Notes: generated from the letters alone by a model not told the origin. A stretch of DNA of 64,000 bases from JAGTVG01 sp964543195 (GCA_964543195.1 CAZIXF010000030.1:1-64000); one strand, 5' to 3'; shown: positions 46,661 to 56,565, numbered from the stretch's first letter. A program made the numbers and translations.

Positions 46661-47490
46661 TGTTTGAATAATAATTTTTTTTTCAGGCTAATAAATGGCC
46701 ATAACAGAAATCTGCCAAGCCTGTAGGAAGTGGAATTCGTAAAACCATCCCTTAATTTGTCAATTTCGATTTCTTTACGGTACAGGATTTTTGCGGCATA
46801 TTTTGAATATATATCCTCATGTTTTTTATAGATATATCTGAATAATTCCGGCTTCATTTTCTGGGATCCGCTGATCATGGATGCGCTGTGAGCCCGGTAA
46901 TAAAATAACGGTTCCTGTATAACATGTATCCTATAGCCCCGTTTGGTAATGTTGATATAAAACTCCCAGTCCATGAATCCCCGAAGGTTTTCATCGTAAC
47001 CGCCCACTTCCTCCCATACACTTCTGCGGAACAGTGCGCAAGCGGTGCAATTATTCGATGTTAAAAAATCCTCAATCCTTCCTCCGCTGAGATGTTTTAT
47101 GTTGTTTTTTTTACCGAAATGTTTTGCCCAAGAGGATACGACGGCTATGTTTTGATCTTCCATTAAAAAAGGCAGGGTTCGTTCGATGAATTCTGGATGG
47201 TACTTATCATCTGCATCTAACGTTAGCACATATTCCGATGAAGCTTTTCTGAATCCATAATTCCTGGCCGAACTCAGATGCCCGTTTTCCTTGTGAAAAA
47301 CCTTGATTTTAGGATGGTTCAGTGAATCGAGCTTTTTTTTCGTGTATTCATCCTCCGACCCATCGTCTATAATTAAAATCTCCCAGTTGGTGTAGGTCTG
47401 GGTCTGAATACTGCCAATCGATTCGTCGAGGTATTTGCCTTGATTATAGCAGGGAATTATCACGGAGACAAGGGTATCTGAGTAGATCAT
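46657..47490 (-). CDS. GT2-family glycosyltransferase
   Basis: This 277-residue GT-A enzyme has LVSVIIPCYNQGKYLDESI, EILIIDDGSED, VLTLDADDKYHPEF (the metal-binding DxD) and FMDWEFYINITKRGYRI. Arg/His residues near the C-terminus complete the fold. It acts on a nucleotide sugar with inversion. It overlaps the upstream GT2 gene by four bases (ATGA). Confidence 0.9.
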   Translation of the reverse strand: MIYSDTLVSVIIPCYNQGKYLDESIGSIQTQTYTNWEILIIDDGSEDEYTKKKLDSLNHPKIKVFHKENGHLSSARNYGFRKASSEYVLTLDADDKYHPEFIERTLPFLMEDQNIAVVSSWAKHFGKKNNIKHLSGGRIEDFLTSNNCTACALFRRSVWEEVGGYDENLRGFMDWEFYINITKRGYRIHVIQEPLFYYRAHSASMISGSQKMKPELFRYIYKKHEDIYSKYAAKILYRKEIEIDKLRDGFTNSTSYRLGRFLLWPFISLKKKLLFKQ

Positions 47491-48479
47491 ATAAATTTTG
47501 TGTAGATTTGACTGCCGATATATTTTATATCTCTTACTGACTTTAAATCAGAACTCAAATAATCCCGGATCACTTTCAAATCGATCTTTTCCACTTGTCC
47601 AAAGCTTCGCTTCAAAAGACGATTGAGGTATTTACGGAAAAGCAGAGAAGAATATTTTTTGGATAATTGATTTTTATTATATAAATCATTCAACAAATTA
47701 ACAACTTTCCCAAAATCCGTAGCGCTGATCATACGGTTAGCCAATACGGCATTCAAGGCCAGTATAAAGGAACTTCCTACTTCCCTCCCCAGAAAATCAT
47801 TGATCTTCAAATGCCGAATCCTTTCAGAATTTTGGTTTTGTATAAAATTGCTCCTTTTGGATACCTGTCCATCATGACTTCTATATAAGACCAACACCTC
47901 GGGAATATTGCTTAGATCCGTATATTCCGCCATACGGTACCATAATTCATGATCCTGGGAAGTACGGAAATTTTCATTATAATACAAGTCATATTTTTCA
48001 ACCAACTCCTTCCTGAACATGACCGTCGGATGCCCAATGGAATTCCTGAATAGTAATTCGATCTTAATTTCCTCCGGACTTTCCAAAGTCCTGGCTTCGA
48101 AGTCGCTGTTAATTACCGAAAACCAACTACCAGCAAGACCGATTTCTTTCCTTTCCTCAAGCAAGTTCACCTGCTTTTTTAACCTGAGTGGCAGGCTTAT
48201 ATCATCCGCATCCATCCGGGCAATATATTTCCCCTTAGCAATTTTTAAACCCTTGTTGAGACTTTTTGTCAACCCAATATTCTTTTTATTATGCACCAGC
48301 CTGATTCTTTGATCATTGATAGATTTTATAATCTCAACCGAGCGATCTGTACACCCATCATCGATGATCAGGAATTCGAAATCCGAGAGCGACTGGTTAA
48401 GAATACTTTCAATGGCCTCTTTCAGGAATTTTTCGCCATTATAAACCGACATTAAAACGGTTACCAGTGGATATTTCAA
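47487..48479 (-). CDS. GT2-family glycosyltransferase
   Basis: This 330-residue GT-A enzyme has VTVLMSVYNGEKFLKEAIESIL, FLIIDDGCTD, YIARMDADDISLPLRL and FRTSQDHELWYRMAEY (the ED-like catalytic base region). The start is TTG 48479; no ATG lies close enough upstream. About 50 AT-rich bases separate it from the fucosyltransferase gene. It is a typical capsule-locus GT2; donor unknown. Confidence 0.9.
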   Translation of the reverse strand: MKYPLVTVLMSVYNGEKFLKEAIESILNQSLSDFEFLIIDDGCTDRSVEIIKSINDQRIRLVHNKKNIGLTKSLNKGLKIAKGKYIARMDADDISLPLRLKKQVNLLEERKEIGLAGSWFSVINSDFEARTLESPEEIKIELLFRNSIGHPTVMFRKELVEKYDLYYNENFRTSQDHELWYRMAEYTDLSNIPEVLVLYRSHDGQVSKRSNFIQNQNSERIRHLKINDFLGREVGSSFILALNAVLANRMISATDFGKVVNLLNDLYNKNQLSKKYSSLLFRKYLNRLLKRSFGQVEKIDLKVIRDYLSSDLKSVRDIKYIGSQIYTKFI

Positions 48480-48527
48480 TCTCAGATCCTATTTAAACAC
48501 TGACACATTTTAAAAGACAAGGACCAT

Positions 48528-49415
48528 CTACATTCTTACCCATTCAGATGGCACCAGGTCTTTTCTTTCTTCATTCAATACCGGATCGTTATACCATCTT
48601 TCCGGAGCGATGACGATCTTATCCTGATTTTCGTTAAGCCAGGCCGCCCACCAACTGAAAGTGCTGTTGGCAATCACCTGGTGGCGGCAATTTTTCAGCA
48701 GTTCCAGATCGATCCAGGGAGGATTATCATGGTCTATAAACACGGCATCCGGAATAGGGATATTTTCTTTGGCCCATGATATATCATCCGAAAAGATAAA
48801 AAATACAGGATCTTTCAAATGTCCGTTACAATATTCTATAGCTTTTATATAATAGTCGATACTGCATAAGCCGTATTTCTTTGTATAATCCGGATTTTTC
48901 ACATAATCGCCGCGACGAATATGTACTCCGACTGAGTTTCCTGAATTTTTAATCCTGTCAAGCAATTCACCACATATCCCGGTGAGGGAATGTTTTATGG
49001 CAAACTGCCTGATCAGTTCATCACGATAAATATTAAAAAACTTTTCATTTTGCCAATAGCCATCAAGATATAATGGATGTGCAGGCAATAATTTTTTTAT
49101 CTCTTTGTAGGATTTTTCAGTTATACGGATAAAGGCGTGTTTATTTAATATTCTTTTAGCTGTATACTTCAACAGGTCTGTAATTTTCAACGGATATGGA
49201 TACCAGGCAAATGTTGATTGGTAATATTTAATACCATTTATTTGTAAATGATCCAACGCATATGTTCTCAAAGTGAAATTATTTCGATCAATTCCTTTTT
49301 CATAGTCTGAGAGTTCAAAAAAAAGCTCCGTCTTATATTTTTTAGACATCGAATATCCGAATGCATATTGAAACATCTGGTTGCCCAACCCACCCTGTAG
49401 TTTCTGGAGTATCAC
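48528..49415 (-). CDS. GT11-family alpha-1,2-fucosyltransferase-like protein
   Basis: This 295-residue protein has the family N-terminus QGGLGNQMFQYAFGYSM, the GDP-fucose-binding HxRRGDY as VGVHIRRGDYVKNP near residue 165, FFIFSDDISWAKENI and NSTFSWWAAWLN near 245. These define the GT11 (FutC/WbiQ) family, which adds fucose to position 2 of galactose. The start is GTG 49415, overlapping the upstream stop as GTGA. It implies GDP-fucose in the pathway, although no fucose-synthesis genes lie in the window. Confidence 0.92.
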   Translation of the reverse strand: MILQKLQGGLGNQMFQYAFGYSMSKKYKTELFFELSDYEKGIDRNNFTLRTYALDHLQINGIKYYQSTFAWYPYPLKITDLLKYTAKRILNKHAFIRITEKSYKEIKKLLPAHPLYLDGYWQNEKFFNIYRDELIRQFAIKHSLTGICGELLDRIKNSGNSVGVHIRRGDYVKNPDYTKKYGLCSIDYYIKAIEYCNGHLKDPVFFIFSDDISWAKENIPIPDAVFIDHDNPPWIDLELLKNCRHQVIANSTFSWWAAWLNENQDKIVIAPERWYNDPVLNEERKDLVPSEWVRM

Positions 49416-50110
49416 CGTTTCCGTGCCAGTAACTGGATGCCGAAATACAGCAATTCATTGGATCCCCCGTCTTTGTCGGAGGCATTCTGTAAAAAAGATA
49501 AGACAAGTTTAAACGCTTGCCGTATCAGAAAACCCGGAGAGACATTGCTATATCTCCTGGAAACTTTTGGAAGTCTTCTTATTTCCTGGGCAAGGTATTC
49601 AAAATAATTTCCGTTTATGTTCAGATCAAGTATATCATATCCGAACAATTCAAGATGATGCTCAAAAAAATACCGGTTGAAACCCGTCGAAAAATGATAA
49701 GGTGCAAAATGAGTTAATGAGTTGAACGGCACTGTAATGATCAGGTATCCTTTTGATTTTAAAATACGGTCGAGTTCCTTCAGGGCGGATATGGGATCAG
49801 GCACATGTTCAAGAACCTCATTGCACATGACGGCATCGAAGCTGGCATCCACCACCGGGATATTGGTAATATCTGAAATTATATCGACTTTGGATGTGTC
49901 CCATTTTTCTTTTTGAAGTCCTTTCCCATCACCGTCTCCGGTATATTCACCAAAATCCTGGCTGACATATTTCAAATGCTCACAATATTTTTTGAATTTT
50001 AATTCCCCTGCCCCGGCATCAAGGATCTTCAGATTTTCCGGGATCTTCTTCAGTGTCCTTTGCATCCACTCATATCGATTCGATTCATTTTTGGTCCCTA
50101 CTTGTATCAT
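49412..50110 (-). CDS. Class I SAM-dependent methyltransferase
   Basis: This 232-residue protein has ILDAGAGELKFKKYCEH (motif I), ISDITNIPVVDASFDAVMCNEVLEHVPDP (motif for the Methyltransf_11 type) and ILKSKGYLIITVPFNS. It is unrelated to the FkbM genes. Its role would be to methylate a sugar or the terminal residue of a chain; nothing indicates the position. It is coupled to both neighbours by short overlaps. Confidence 0.86.
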   Translation of the reverse strand: MIQVGTKNESNRYEWMQRTLKKIPENLKILDAGAGELKFKKYCEHLKYVSQDFGEYTGDGDGKGLQKEKWDTSKVDIISDITNIPVVDASFDAVMCNEVLEHVPDPISALKELDRILKSKGYLIITVPFNSLTHFAPYHFSTGFNRYFFEHHLELFGYDILDLNINGNYFEYLAQEIRRLPKVSRRYSNVSPGFLIRQAFKLVLSFLQNASDKDGGSNELLYFGIQLLARKR

Positions 50111-50963
50111 TTAGCCTTATAAGATCTTTAAAAACCTTTTTGGGTGAAATTTTAACCAATCTGAAAAGATATAACAACCTGACAATTAAACTCTTCGATC
50201 TGTGAAACTTCCCGAATTTCACATAATCATATAGAATACTTTTAACATGTTCCCTTGAATAACATTCATATTGCTGAGTGTTAAGCATTGCACAATATTT
50301 TTTTATCATCTCATCAACAAAAGGAGAATTTCCGGAATAACTTTTTGCATTTTCATGAATCCGGAAATAAGTTAAATCTTCCTCTAAGACAGAGAAATTT
50401 ACATTATTGTGCGCTAATTTCAGCCAAAAATCCATATCCATAGAAAAATGAAGAGATTCATCAAGAGGACCATAATGATCAAAGATATCTTTCGAAAAAA
50501 AAGAGGAGGGTTGAGGTAATACCACGGTGAATGGATTTTTAATGTTTCCATTAAAAACTTGTGGAATTAATTTATTTAAAACTTTGCCATTGTGATCGAC
50601 CCGTATGGAATTTCCGAAAACAATATCAAATCTATCATTATTTCTAAAAAAATTTCCAATTTTCATTAAGGCACCTTCCATATAATAATCGTCCGAATTT
50701 AACCACGTTACTATTTCTCCGGTTGATTTTCTAATTGCTTTATTTATAGCATGAGCTTGACCTCTGTCTGGCTCTGAAAGCCAATATGTTATGTACTTTT
50801 CATATTTTTCAATAATTTTTACCGAATTATCCGTACTTCCTCCGTCAATTATAATGTATTCAAGGTTAGGGTACATCTGACCTAATACCGAAAGTATTGT
50901 TTGTTCAAGATATTGTCCCTGATTGAATGAGGGAGTAACTATGGATATTTTAGGTAAATGCAT
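50085..50963 (-). CDS. GT2-family glycosyltransferase
   Basis: This 292-residue GT-A enzyme has ISIVTPSFNQGQYLEQTILSVL, YIIIDGGSTDNSVKII, VTWLNSDDYYMEGALMKI (the DxD equivalent) and HFSMDMDFWLKLAHNN. This is the common WfgS/WfeV-like group. Start ATG 50963; an upstream TTG would add one residue. The stop of the preceding gene overlaps as TGATG. Confidence 0.9.
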   Translation of the reverse strand: MHLPKISIVTPSFNQGQYLEQTILSVLGQMYPNLEYIIIDGGSTDNSVKIIEKYEKYITYWLSEPDRGQAHAINKAIRKSTGEIVTWLNSDDYYMEGALMKIGNFFRNNDRFDIVFGNSIRVDHNGKVLNKLIPQVFNGNIKNPFTVVLPQPSSFFSKDIFDHYGPLDESLHFSMDMDFWLKLAHNNVNFSVLEEDLTYFRIHENAKSYSGNSPFVDEMIKKYCAMLNTQQYECYSREHVKSILYDYVKFGKFHRSKSLIVRLLYLFRLVKISPKKVFKDLIRLNDTSRDQK

Positions 50964-51964
50964 CAAACATTAAAAACTGCCTTTGCAATTTTTCTGGACA
51001 AATTTTTAAACCTTAAACCCATTTTGTTCCACTCGTTATATTCTCTTTTATTAAAAGTTGGATGGCTGATCTTGAAAGTGAGTAAGGGTTGTAAATTATA
51101 AAAATCAGTATACTTATTTCTTAATAAATCCTGTCGATATTCATCATATAGCGGTATAAGATCTTTTCTTGCCTCAAAGGAATATGAAAGCCATCTACAA
51201 AGCTTTTTAGGTTTTAACGGATCATAATTACTTATATGAAAGAAAATTAGAGGATAAGTTTCATTTATATAGTATCGATTATTAGCCATAGACAAATGTC
51301 TTTCATCAAAATTCCAGTATCCCACATTACATCCATAATCCTTCCAGATATATACTTTATTAAAATAACAAGGTATGAGATTAGCCCAAATCTGATCAAC
51401 AAATAATCCATTACAGAAGTCAATAAAACATTTTTCTCGCATCCTATGTATGAAATATTTAAGGAATAACATAACCTGATCTGAATTCTTAAGTCCTAAA
51501 AAGCCCAAATTATATGCTCCAACGTTTAATACTAATTGCTCTTTCTCAGGAATATGATAAGGATCAGGGTTTAAAAGGTGGGGAGTTAAAACGAAATCAT
51601 ACGATTGTAAGATTTTATCCAAAAATTTAAGATCGTGAAAAATCTTAATATCTGGGTCAAAGTAAACTACAGCGTCACAATCATAGTTTTTAAATATATA
51701 TTCAAAATAAAAAGGTTTAACAGCAGTATTATATTCAACTATACTGTATTTTCTAATCAAATCTTCATTTTCTGGAATTCCGATTTCATTGACCTCAAGT
51801 ATCTCATGTGGTTTAAAAAAAGAATAATCCAACTCATCATGCAATCTATCAACTAGACCTATAATAAATTTAATACTCGGGTTATAATATATTAACGAAT
51901 CCCCTAAAGTTTTTGCCTGAGCTAAATAATTATTTGAACAAAGAGTAAATGTGATTTTTTGCAT
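50963..51964 (-). CDS. GT8-like glycosyltransferase of uncertain family
   Basis: This 333-residue protein opens ITFTLCSNNYLAQAKTLGDSLIYYNP and has AVVYFDPDIKIFHDL, an acidic DPD motif typical of GT-A enzymes, then YNLGFLGLKN and HISNYDP. This layout is seen in capsule-locus proteins annotated only as glycosyltransferase, near GT8. The catalytic metal site is credible but the donor is unknown. It belongs to the same coupled gene series. Confidence 0.75.
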   Translation of the reverse strand: MQKITFTLCSNNYLAQAKTLGDSLIYYNPSIKFIIGLVDRLHDELDYSFFKPHEILEVNEIGIPENEDLIRKYSIVEYNTAVKPFYFEYIFKNYDCDAVVYFDPDIKIFHDLKFLDKILQSYDFVLTPHLLNPDPYHIPEKEQLVLNVGAYNLGFLGLKNSDQVMLFLKYFIHRMREKCFIDFCNGLFVDQIWANLIPCYFNKVYIWKDYGCNVGYWNFDERHLSMANNRYYINETYPLIFFHISNYDPLKPKKLCRWLSYSFEARKDLIPLYDEYRQDLLRNKYTDFYNLQPLLTFKISHPTFNKREYNEWNKMGLRFKNLSRKIAKAVFNV

Positions 51965-52841
51965 AAATCAATTGGTGTTTTATTTGTCTTATAGATTGCT
52001 GATAATATCCATTTTCTTTAATCAATTTTAAATAAATAAATAATAAATTGACCCTCATAAAAAAATTGATTTCTCTCCATTTAAATAGAATTGATTTAAA
52101 ATGTAGATAATTAAATGCTACATGGGGTGCACTTTCAATAAACTTTGATTTAATTTTCATGGATTGAAGGTATGACGTAATCCTCTTACTACTGCCAGAA
52201 ATATTATAATAAAATCTTGATTTATCTATTTGAATAAATTCACCCTTCAAACTTAATTCTAACAGTAGTAATCGATCATTTGACAAATAATTCGGTAAAT
52301 ATCCACTTTTTAGTTCATGAGTTTTAAACAATCCATAAAATCCGACATTATGTATTTGTGAATTAAAATAATATTTCTTAAAGCGGTCCAACTTCTCGAG
52401 ACCTACAGTATGAATATCCTCATTATTATTTCCTACTGGTTGATACTTTTCATTGATAAATGAACTTGGTGGAATACATAGAACAGCAGTAGTATTTTTT
52501 TTAAAGGAATAGATGCATTCTTCTATAAAATCGATTTCCCAATCATCGTCATCTGCTGCCCACATAAAATATTCTCCATTAGCTTTTGAAAGTGCATAGG
52601 AGAAATTCAAATTCATTCCTTCATTTATATCTTTTTTGAAATATCTAATTCGACTATCATCTTTAAATTCCTTTATAATTAATTCATTTTCTTTATTTAA
52701 TGGGTTATCATCAGAAACAATAATATCAAGATTTTTATACGTTTGATTGGTAAATTTTAATAAAGCATTCCGTAATCCCTTTGGACGATTAAAGGTAAGT
52801 ATACCGACACTTACTAAAGGATTTTCAGATATATCCTCCAT
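51930..52841 (-). CDS. GT2-family glycosyltransferase
   Basis: This 303-residue GT-A enzyme has VSVGILTFNRPKGLRNALLKF, IIVSDDNPLNKE, YFMWAADDDDWEIDFIEE and a helical, Tyr-rich C-terminus. Start chosen at ATG 52841 (MEDISENP), which overlaps the SDR gene's end by 17 bases; the frame continues upstream but into coding sequence. Codon use is strongly A/T at third positions, unlike the 21-31 kb genes. Confidence 0.87.
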   Translation of the reverse strand: MEDISENPLVSVGILTFNRPKGLRNALLKFTNQTYKNLDIIVSDDNPLNKENELIIKEFKDDSRIRYFKKDINEGMNLNFSYALSKANGEYFMWAADDDDWEIDFIEECIYSFKKNTTAVLCIPPSSFINEKYQPVGNNNEDIHTVGLEKLDRFKKYYFNSQIHNVGFYGLFKTHELKSGYLPNYLSNDRLLLLELSLKGEFIQIDKSRFYYNISGSSKRITSYLQSMKIKSKFIESAPHVAFNYLHFKSILFKWREINFFMRVNLLFIYLKLIKENGYYQQSIRQIKHQLIYAKNHIYSLFK

Positions 52842-53481
52842 CAACTCTAATTTCAGATCGATTAATATTATCATTAAAAATTAATTCCTTTATTAAAGAA
52901 GTAACATTAACAACATGAATTAATCGATTGCCATACATTCTTGAAGAATGCTTTTTTTTAAAGTCAGCCGTCATTTTTTGCTCAACTCTTGTATCCTTGA
53001 CAAGTCCTAATGTTAGGATATTAATTCTGCAATTTGGTAGTGCATTACAAATACTATGCATCAAACCTATCATTCCAGATTTTGCAGCGGCATAAGATGG
53101 ATCATAACTTCCTTTTCTATTTGCAATTGAAGAGAAAAAAATAATAGAACAACCATCGTTTAGCTGATTTTGTAATTTTTGAATTATGAGAGTAGGCAAA
53201 ATCAAATTAATATCCATCATATTACGATAATGATTCAGATCAATTTCATTAAATCCTTTTATAGGGTTAATACCGTGAGAAAAAACAATGCCATCCAATT
53301 TATCTGAAATTAAAGAGATAAAATTGTTTAAGTTATTTGGTCTGCTAAAATCAAAACTTAAACCACTACTTGACTTTCTTAAAACTTTTATTATTTCTAA
53401 TTCTCCTGAATATCTATCGTAAAATGCTTTCCCGATAGAACCACTTGCACCGAACAATAATATCTTTTTTTTTAATATCAA
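52825..53481 (-). CDS. Short-chain dehydrogenase/reductase
   Basis: This 218-residue classical-type SDR has ILLFGASGSIGKAF (nucleotide-binding), GIVFSHGINP, IIFFSSIANRKGSYDPSYAAAKSGMIGL with the YxxxK catalytic pair, and a C-terminal EIRVDGGYI. It would reduce or oxidise a sugar or small precursor with NAD(P). The start is TTG 53481, three bases after the methyltransferase stop; there is no ATG near. The substrate is unknown. Confidence 0.87.
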   Translation of the reverse strand: MILKKKILLFGASGSIGKAFYDRYSGELEIIKVLRKSSSGLSFDFSRPNNLNNFISLISDKLDGIVFSHGINPIKGFNEIDLNHYRNMMDINLILPTLIIQKLQNQLNDGCSIIFFSSIANRKGSYDPSYAAAKSGMIGLMHSICNALPNCRINILTLGLVKDTRVEQKMTADFKKKHSSRMYGNRLIHVVNVTSLIKELIFNDNINRSEIRVDGGYI

Positions 53482-53482
53482 T

Positions 53483-54019
53483 TTATTTTATAAATTCAGC
53501 AAGCAAACATTGTGCACCTTTATTAAATATCTTTATGATCGAAACTGAATTAAACCCAATCAATTCGCATATCCTCTCAAGTTTCTGTTTAGTAAATCCA
53601 TTATAATGGAACTGCCCCTCTCCATTCTGATTTCCAAAAATATGAGTGGTAAGAATACTCCATCGATGCTCAACAGATCTACCATTACCAAAATAATGAT
53701 CTTTTTCACCTATTCTATAGAATTCTTTAAAATAATCTGTATTCTCAACAAATACTTTACAAAGCCATTCAAGATCGGGTACCTCACAAATTAATTTACC
53801 ACCTTTTTTTAATATTCTATAAGTCTCTTTCCAAAATTGCTCTTCATCTTTAAACTTAATGTGTTCAATTAAATGTTCAGCCAATATTTCATCTATTGTG
53901 TTATCCTTATAAGGTAAATTTAGAATGTCATAATTATATATATTATCTCCTTTAACAAAAGCATCAATATTTATATATTCTTTTTTTATATTCTGACCAC
54001 AGCCTATATGAAGTTTCAT
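53483..54019 (-). CDS. Small SAM-dependent methyltransferase
   Basis: This 178-residue protein has KLHIGCGQNIKKEYINIDAF (motif I), ILNLPYKDNTIDEILAEHLIEHI and ILKKGGKLICEVPDLEWL, followed by HRWSILTTHIFGNQNGEGQFHYNGFT. This is the compact predicted-SAM methyltransferase group common in polysaccharide loci. It overlaps the FAD oxidoreductase gene by four bases. Confidence 0.87.
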   Translation of the reverse strand: MKLHIGCGQNIKKEYINIDAFVKGDNIYNYDILNLPYKDNTIDEILAEHLIEHIKFKDEEQFWKETYRILKKGGKLICEVPDLEWLCKVFVENTDYFKEFYRIGEKDHYFGNGRSVEHRWSILTTHIFGNQNGEGQFHYNGFTKQKLERICELIGFNSVSIIKIFNKGAQCLLAEFIK

Positions 54020-55116
54020 ATTTTAAATCTTCTTTTAGGAGTTTTCCCTTGAATCATGTGCCTGAGATGTAAAGCTACCTGCATACAAGTAGGAATTTTC
54101 CCGGATAAAATAACGTAATAGTTATCTAATTCATTGAATGAAAATAATTCAGTCACTCTTGCATCTTCTTTATTTTCATGGACTGTTCTTATTGTTTGCC
54201 AAAAACCAAATGGCATGACCTCTTTCAAAAATGGGTAAAATATTGCTGAATCCTCATATATCCTTTTAATTGGATTATCAAGATTTTTAGTATATGTAAT
54301 CTGATTATCATATCCATAATGATTTTGTAATACTGAATTTCTTACATGATATAATAAAAATTCATTTTTATTAGCTCCTTTTGGCATTATAGAACAAAAT
54401 TCTCCATCCATTATTGTTAGCCCAAACTTGCCAGCTGGGAAAAGAAAATACGGAATTATAACTTCTTCAAACAAAAGGCGATTACCTTTTATGCCTAATT
54501 GATCATTAAATACATTTGTGTTATTATAACTTACATTTACTACTATATCATATTCTTCCCATTTCTCATTAATTAATACATAAAAGATCCTCCCATTATT
54601 TTTTACCACTTGACAATTAGCATTTAATCTTAAATTGATGTTTGATTCAATGTGTATTCTTTCTTTCACTATGTCTTTCAATAGAGTATAATCGAATATC
54701 GGTTCAGGTACTCTAAAACACGAAGCGATATTTTGTGGATCTAGTATATGTGGATCAGGATATTCTTCATCATAACCAATACCCACTTGATCACAAAAAT
54801 CAATAAATTCTTTGACAGAGGTTTTTGAGCCATCCTTTGCGATGGCATAATAATTTGGAAATTGATATATAGCAGCATTGCCATAATTAAACATGAATGA
54901 TAGAAGACCTTCAATGCTTTGTACCGCCGTAGACATGCTTCTTAGGTAATGATACCCCAAATGTAATCGATTATGATTGCATCGGGAAGCATGTAACATT
55001 ATATCATTCTCTTTATCAATTAGATCTATTTGATAACTTTTATCCTTAGCACACTCTAAAGCAGCGGAACATCCAAATAAGCCACTCCCTATGATTAAAA
55101 TTTTTACCTCCTTCAT
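54016..55116 (-). CDS. FAD-dependent oxidoreductase, DAO family
   Basis: This 366-residue protein has the FAD-binding KILIIGSGLFGCSAALECA and IDLIDKENDIMLHASRCNHNRLHLGYHY, a motif set seen in capsule-locus FAD oxidoreductases of the DAO family. The C-terminal VILSGKIPTCMQVALHL closes the FAD site. The reaction is unknown. The start codon ATG (55116-55114) overlaps the 11-bp target duplication of the IS element, whose nearest end lies only nine bases upstream. Before the insertion this gene followed the sulfotransferase stop by a few bases. Confidence 0.83.
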   Translation of the reverse strand: MKEVKILIIGSGLFGCSAALECAKDKSYQIDLIDKENDIMLHASRCNHNRLHLGYHYLRSMSTAVQSIEGLLSFMFNYGNAAIYQFPNYYAIAKDGSKTSVKEFIDFCDQVGIGYDEEYPDPHILDPQNIASCFRVPEPIFDYTLLKDIVKERIHIESNINLRLNANCQVVKNNGRIFYVLINEKWEEYDIVVNVSYNNTNVFNDQLGIKGNRLLFEEVIIPYFLFPAGKFGLTIMDGEFCSIMPKGANKNEFLLYHVRNSVLQNHYGYDNQITYTKNLDNPIKRIYEDSAIFYPFLKEVMPFGFWQTIRTVHENKEDARVTELFSFNELDNYYVILSGKIPTCMQVALHLRHMIQGKTPKRRFKI

Positions 55117-55125
55117 TACTTACCA

Positions 55126-56560
55126 CTGTTATCCGACTAAAATTTATTTTTCATTTTTTTCATTCTAAATCTTTTAAATTCGGGCATGTAGCTGTGTTTT
55201 TTCAAACAGACCTCCCCTCATTTAAAAATAGATTTAACTGCAACCCGCCCGGTGGTTCAAATACCTTTAGGGCATAAGCGCGTCTTTTACTTCTTAATAA
55301 TTCAAATACATCCAGCATACTGATCAGATGGATACGAACTAGTGATGCTACTACAGAAAAGGCTTTCTTTACATTGGCCATCTTCTGAATCACTGTTAAT
55401 AATAACTGGGCAATTAAAGTGCACCATACCTGTGTATAAATGGCATTAACATTTTCTCCATAGAAATAATGAAGCTGAAAATTCTGTTTCATTTTCTTAA
55501 ACAAAATTTCAATACCCCATCGTTTCCTATATAGAATTGCTACTTCTTCTGCCGTTATTCCAAAATTATTGGTCAGGAATTCGTAATACCGGTTCTTTTC
55601 GTCCTGGTAACTTACTTTCCTCAATCGAATGGTCTTCGTTTTATTCATTAGTTTCTTGCCATGTTCATTTTCAGGATGGTACTCCAACTCAATGTCCTCG
55701 TCCCTGAGTACTTTGGCTTGTCCCTTCTTGCGGTAATGAGTTCTCTTTGTCTCTATTACTTTATATACTGCATTTTTCTTCAACCGCGTAACAAAAAATA
55801 CCTGGTTTTCTGTCCATAAAGCAAATTGGTGATCGTAATTATAGGCCCGGTCAAACACAACCATGCTATGGGATATCAATTCCAGGCTCTTTAAAAAGTT
55901 CTTGTCATGTACTTTAGCTGCCGTGATTTTTATAAATCGTCCAACCGATTGGACAGCATCAATGAGCATATGAACTTTTAATCCTCCTTTTTTCTTCCCG
56001 TCCCCCTGAGGATTACGACCAACGCCTTTTAGTATATCGCTGAATAACCGGATTGTAGTTGAATCAATCAAAAGAACTTCCTTGAAGGTTAATCCGAACG
56101 TTCGGCTGTCCGACAAATAGGATTGATATTTATTTATAAGTGAAAAATATAAATCTTCAAAAAACTTGTGGTTTCTGTTGCGTAACCCATCGCTGGCTGT
56201 ACTTTTTGCAGGCGCCTTGTCCAATCCCAAATGATTGAGCTTCCCCCTCATAGCCCTTAATCCTTCGCAAATTTCGGTCATTGAATCACACCGGCTCAGT
56301 ATACCAAACAACACCGTTATGATCTGCGTACGCGTCTTAAATGCCTTGTAATAGTAATCACTCCGATGCTTATCTATTAATCCCTGTATGTTAACTGCAT
56401 CTATCAATTTTAAGATTTGTTTTAAAATCGGCTGTCCGACAAATTTTATTTCCGTATTTTTATCCATGTTGTGGTTTATTGTCAAAACAAACTTACAACA
56501 TGGGGGTGAAACTTTCGGGGAGTAGCCCCTTATTTCCTTAATTTTAGTCGGACACTACTG
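55126..56560 (-). mobile_element. IS4-family insertion sequence with target duplication
   Basis: The ends are inverted: CTGTTATCCGACTAAAATT at 55126 and, on the other strand, CAGTAGTGTCCGACTAAAATT at 56560. The direct repeat ATTACTTACCA flanks both sides (55115-55125 and 56561-56571), 11 bp, which fits IS4-family duplications. It carries one transposase in the same direction as the operon, so transcription may continue through it. Confidence 0.92.
55202..56485 (-). CDS. IS4-family DDE transposase
   Basis: This 427-residue protein has an N-terminal DUF4372-like region (FVGQPILKQILKLI...DKHRSDYYYKAFKTRTQI). The catalytic domain starts with VLLIDSTTIRLF (first Asp), has VVFDRAYNYDHQF (second Asp) and YRKRWGIEILFKKMKQNF (the Y-(2)-R-(3)-E-(6)-K signature with the Glu). 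All three acidic residues are present and the frame is intact, so the element may be active. ATG 56485; the internal ATG at 56467 is an alternative. Confidence 0.93.
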   Translation of the reverse strand: MTINHNMDKNTEIKFVGQPILKQILKLIDAVNIQGLIDKHRSDYYYKAFKTRTQIITVLFGILSRCDSMTEICEGLRAMRGKLNHLGLDKAPAKSTASDGLRNRNHKFFEDLYFSLINKYQSYLSDSRTFGLTFKEVLLIDSTTIRLFSDILKGVGRNPQGDGKKKGGLKVHMLIDAVQSVGRFIKITAAKVHDKNFLKSLELISHSMVVFDRAYNYDHQFALWTENQVFFVTRLKKNAVYKVIETKRTHYRKKGQAKVLRDEDIELEYHPENEHGKKLMNKTKTIRLRKVSYQDEKNRYYEFLTNNFGITAEEVAILYRKRWGIEILFKKMKQNFQLHYFYGENVNAIYTQVWCTLIAQLLLTVIQKMANVKKAFSVVASLVRIHLISMLDVFELLRSKRRAYALKVFEPPGGLQLNLFLNEGRSV

Positions 56561-56565
56561 ATTAC

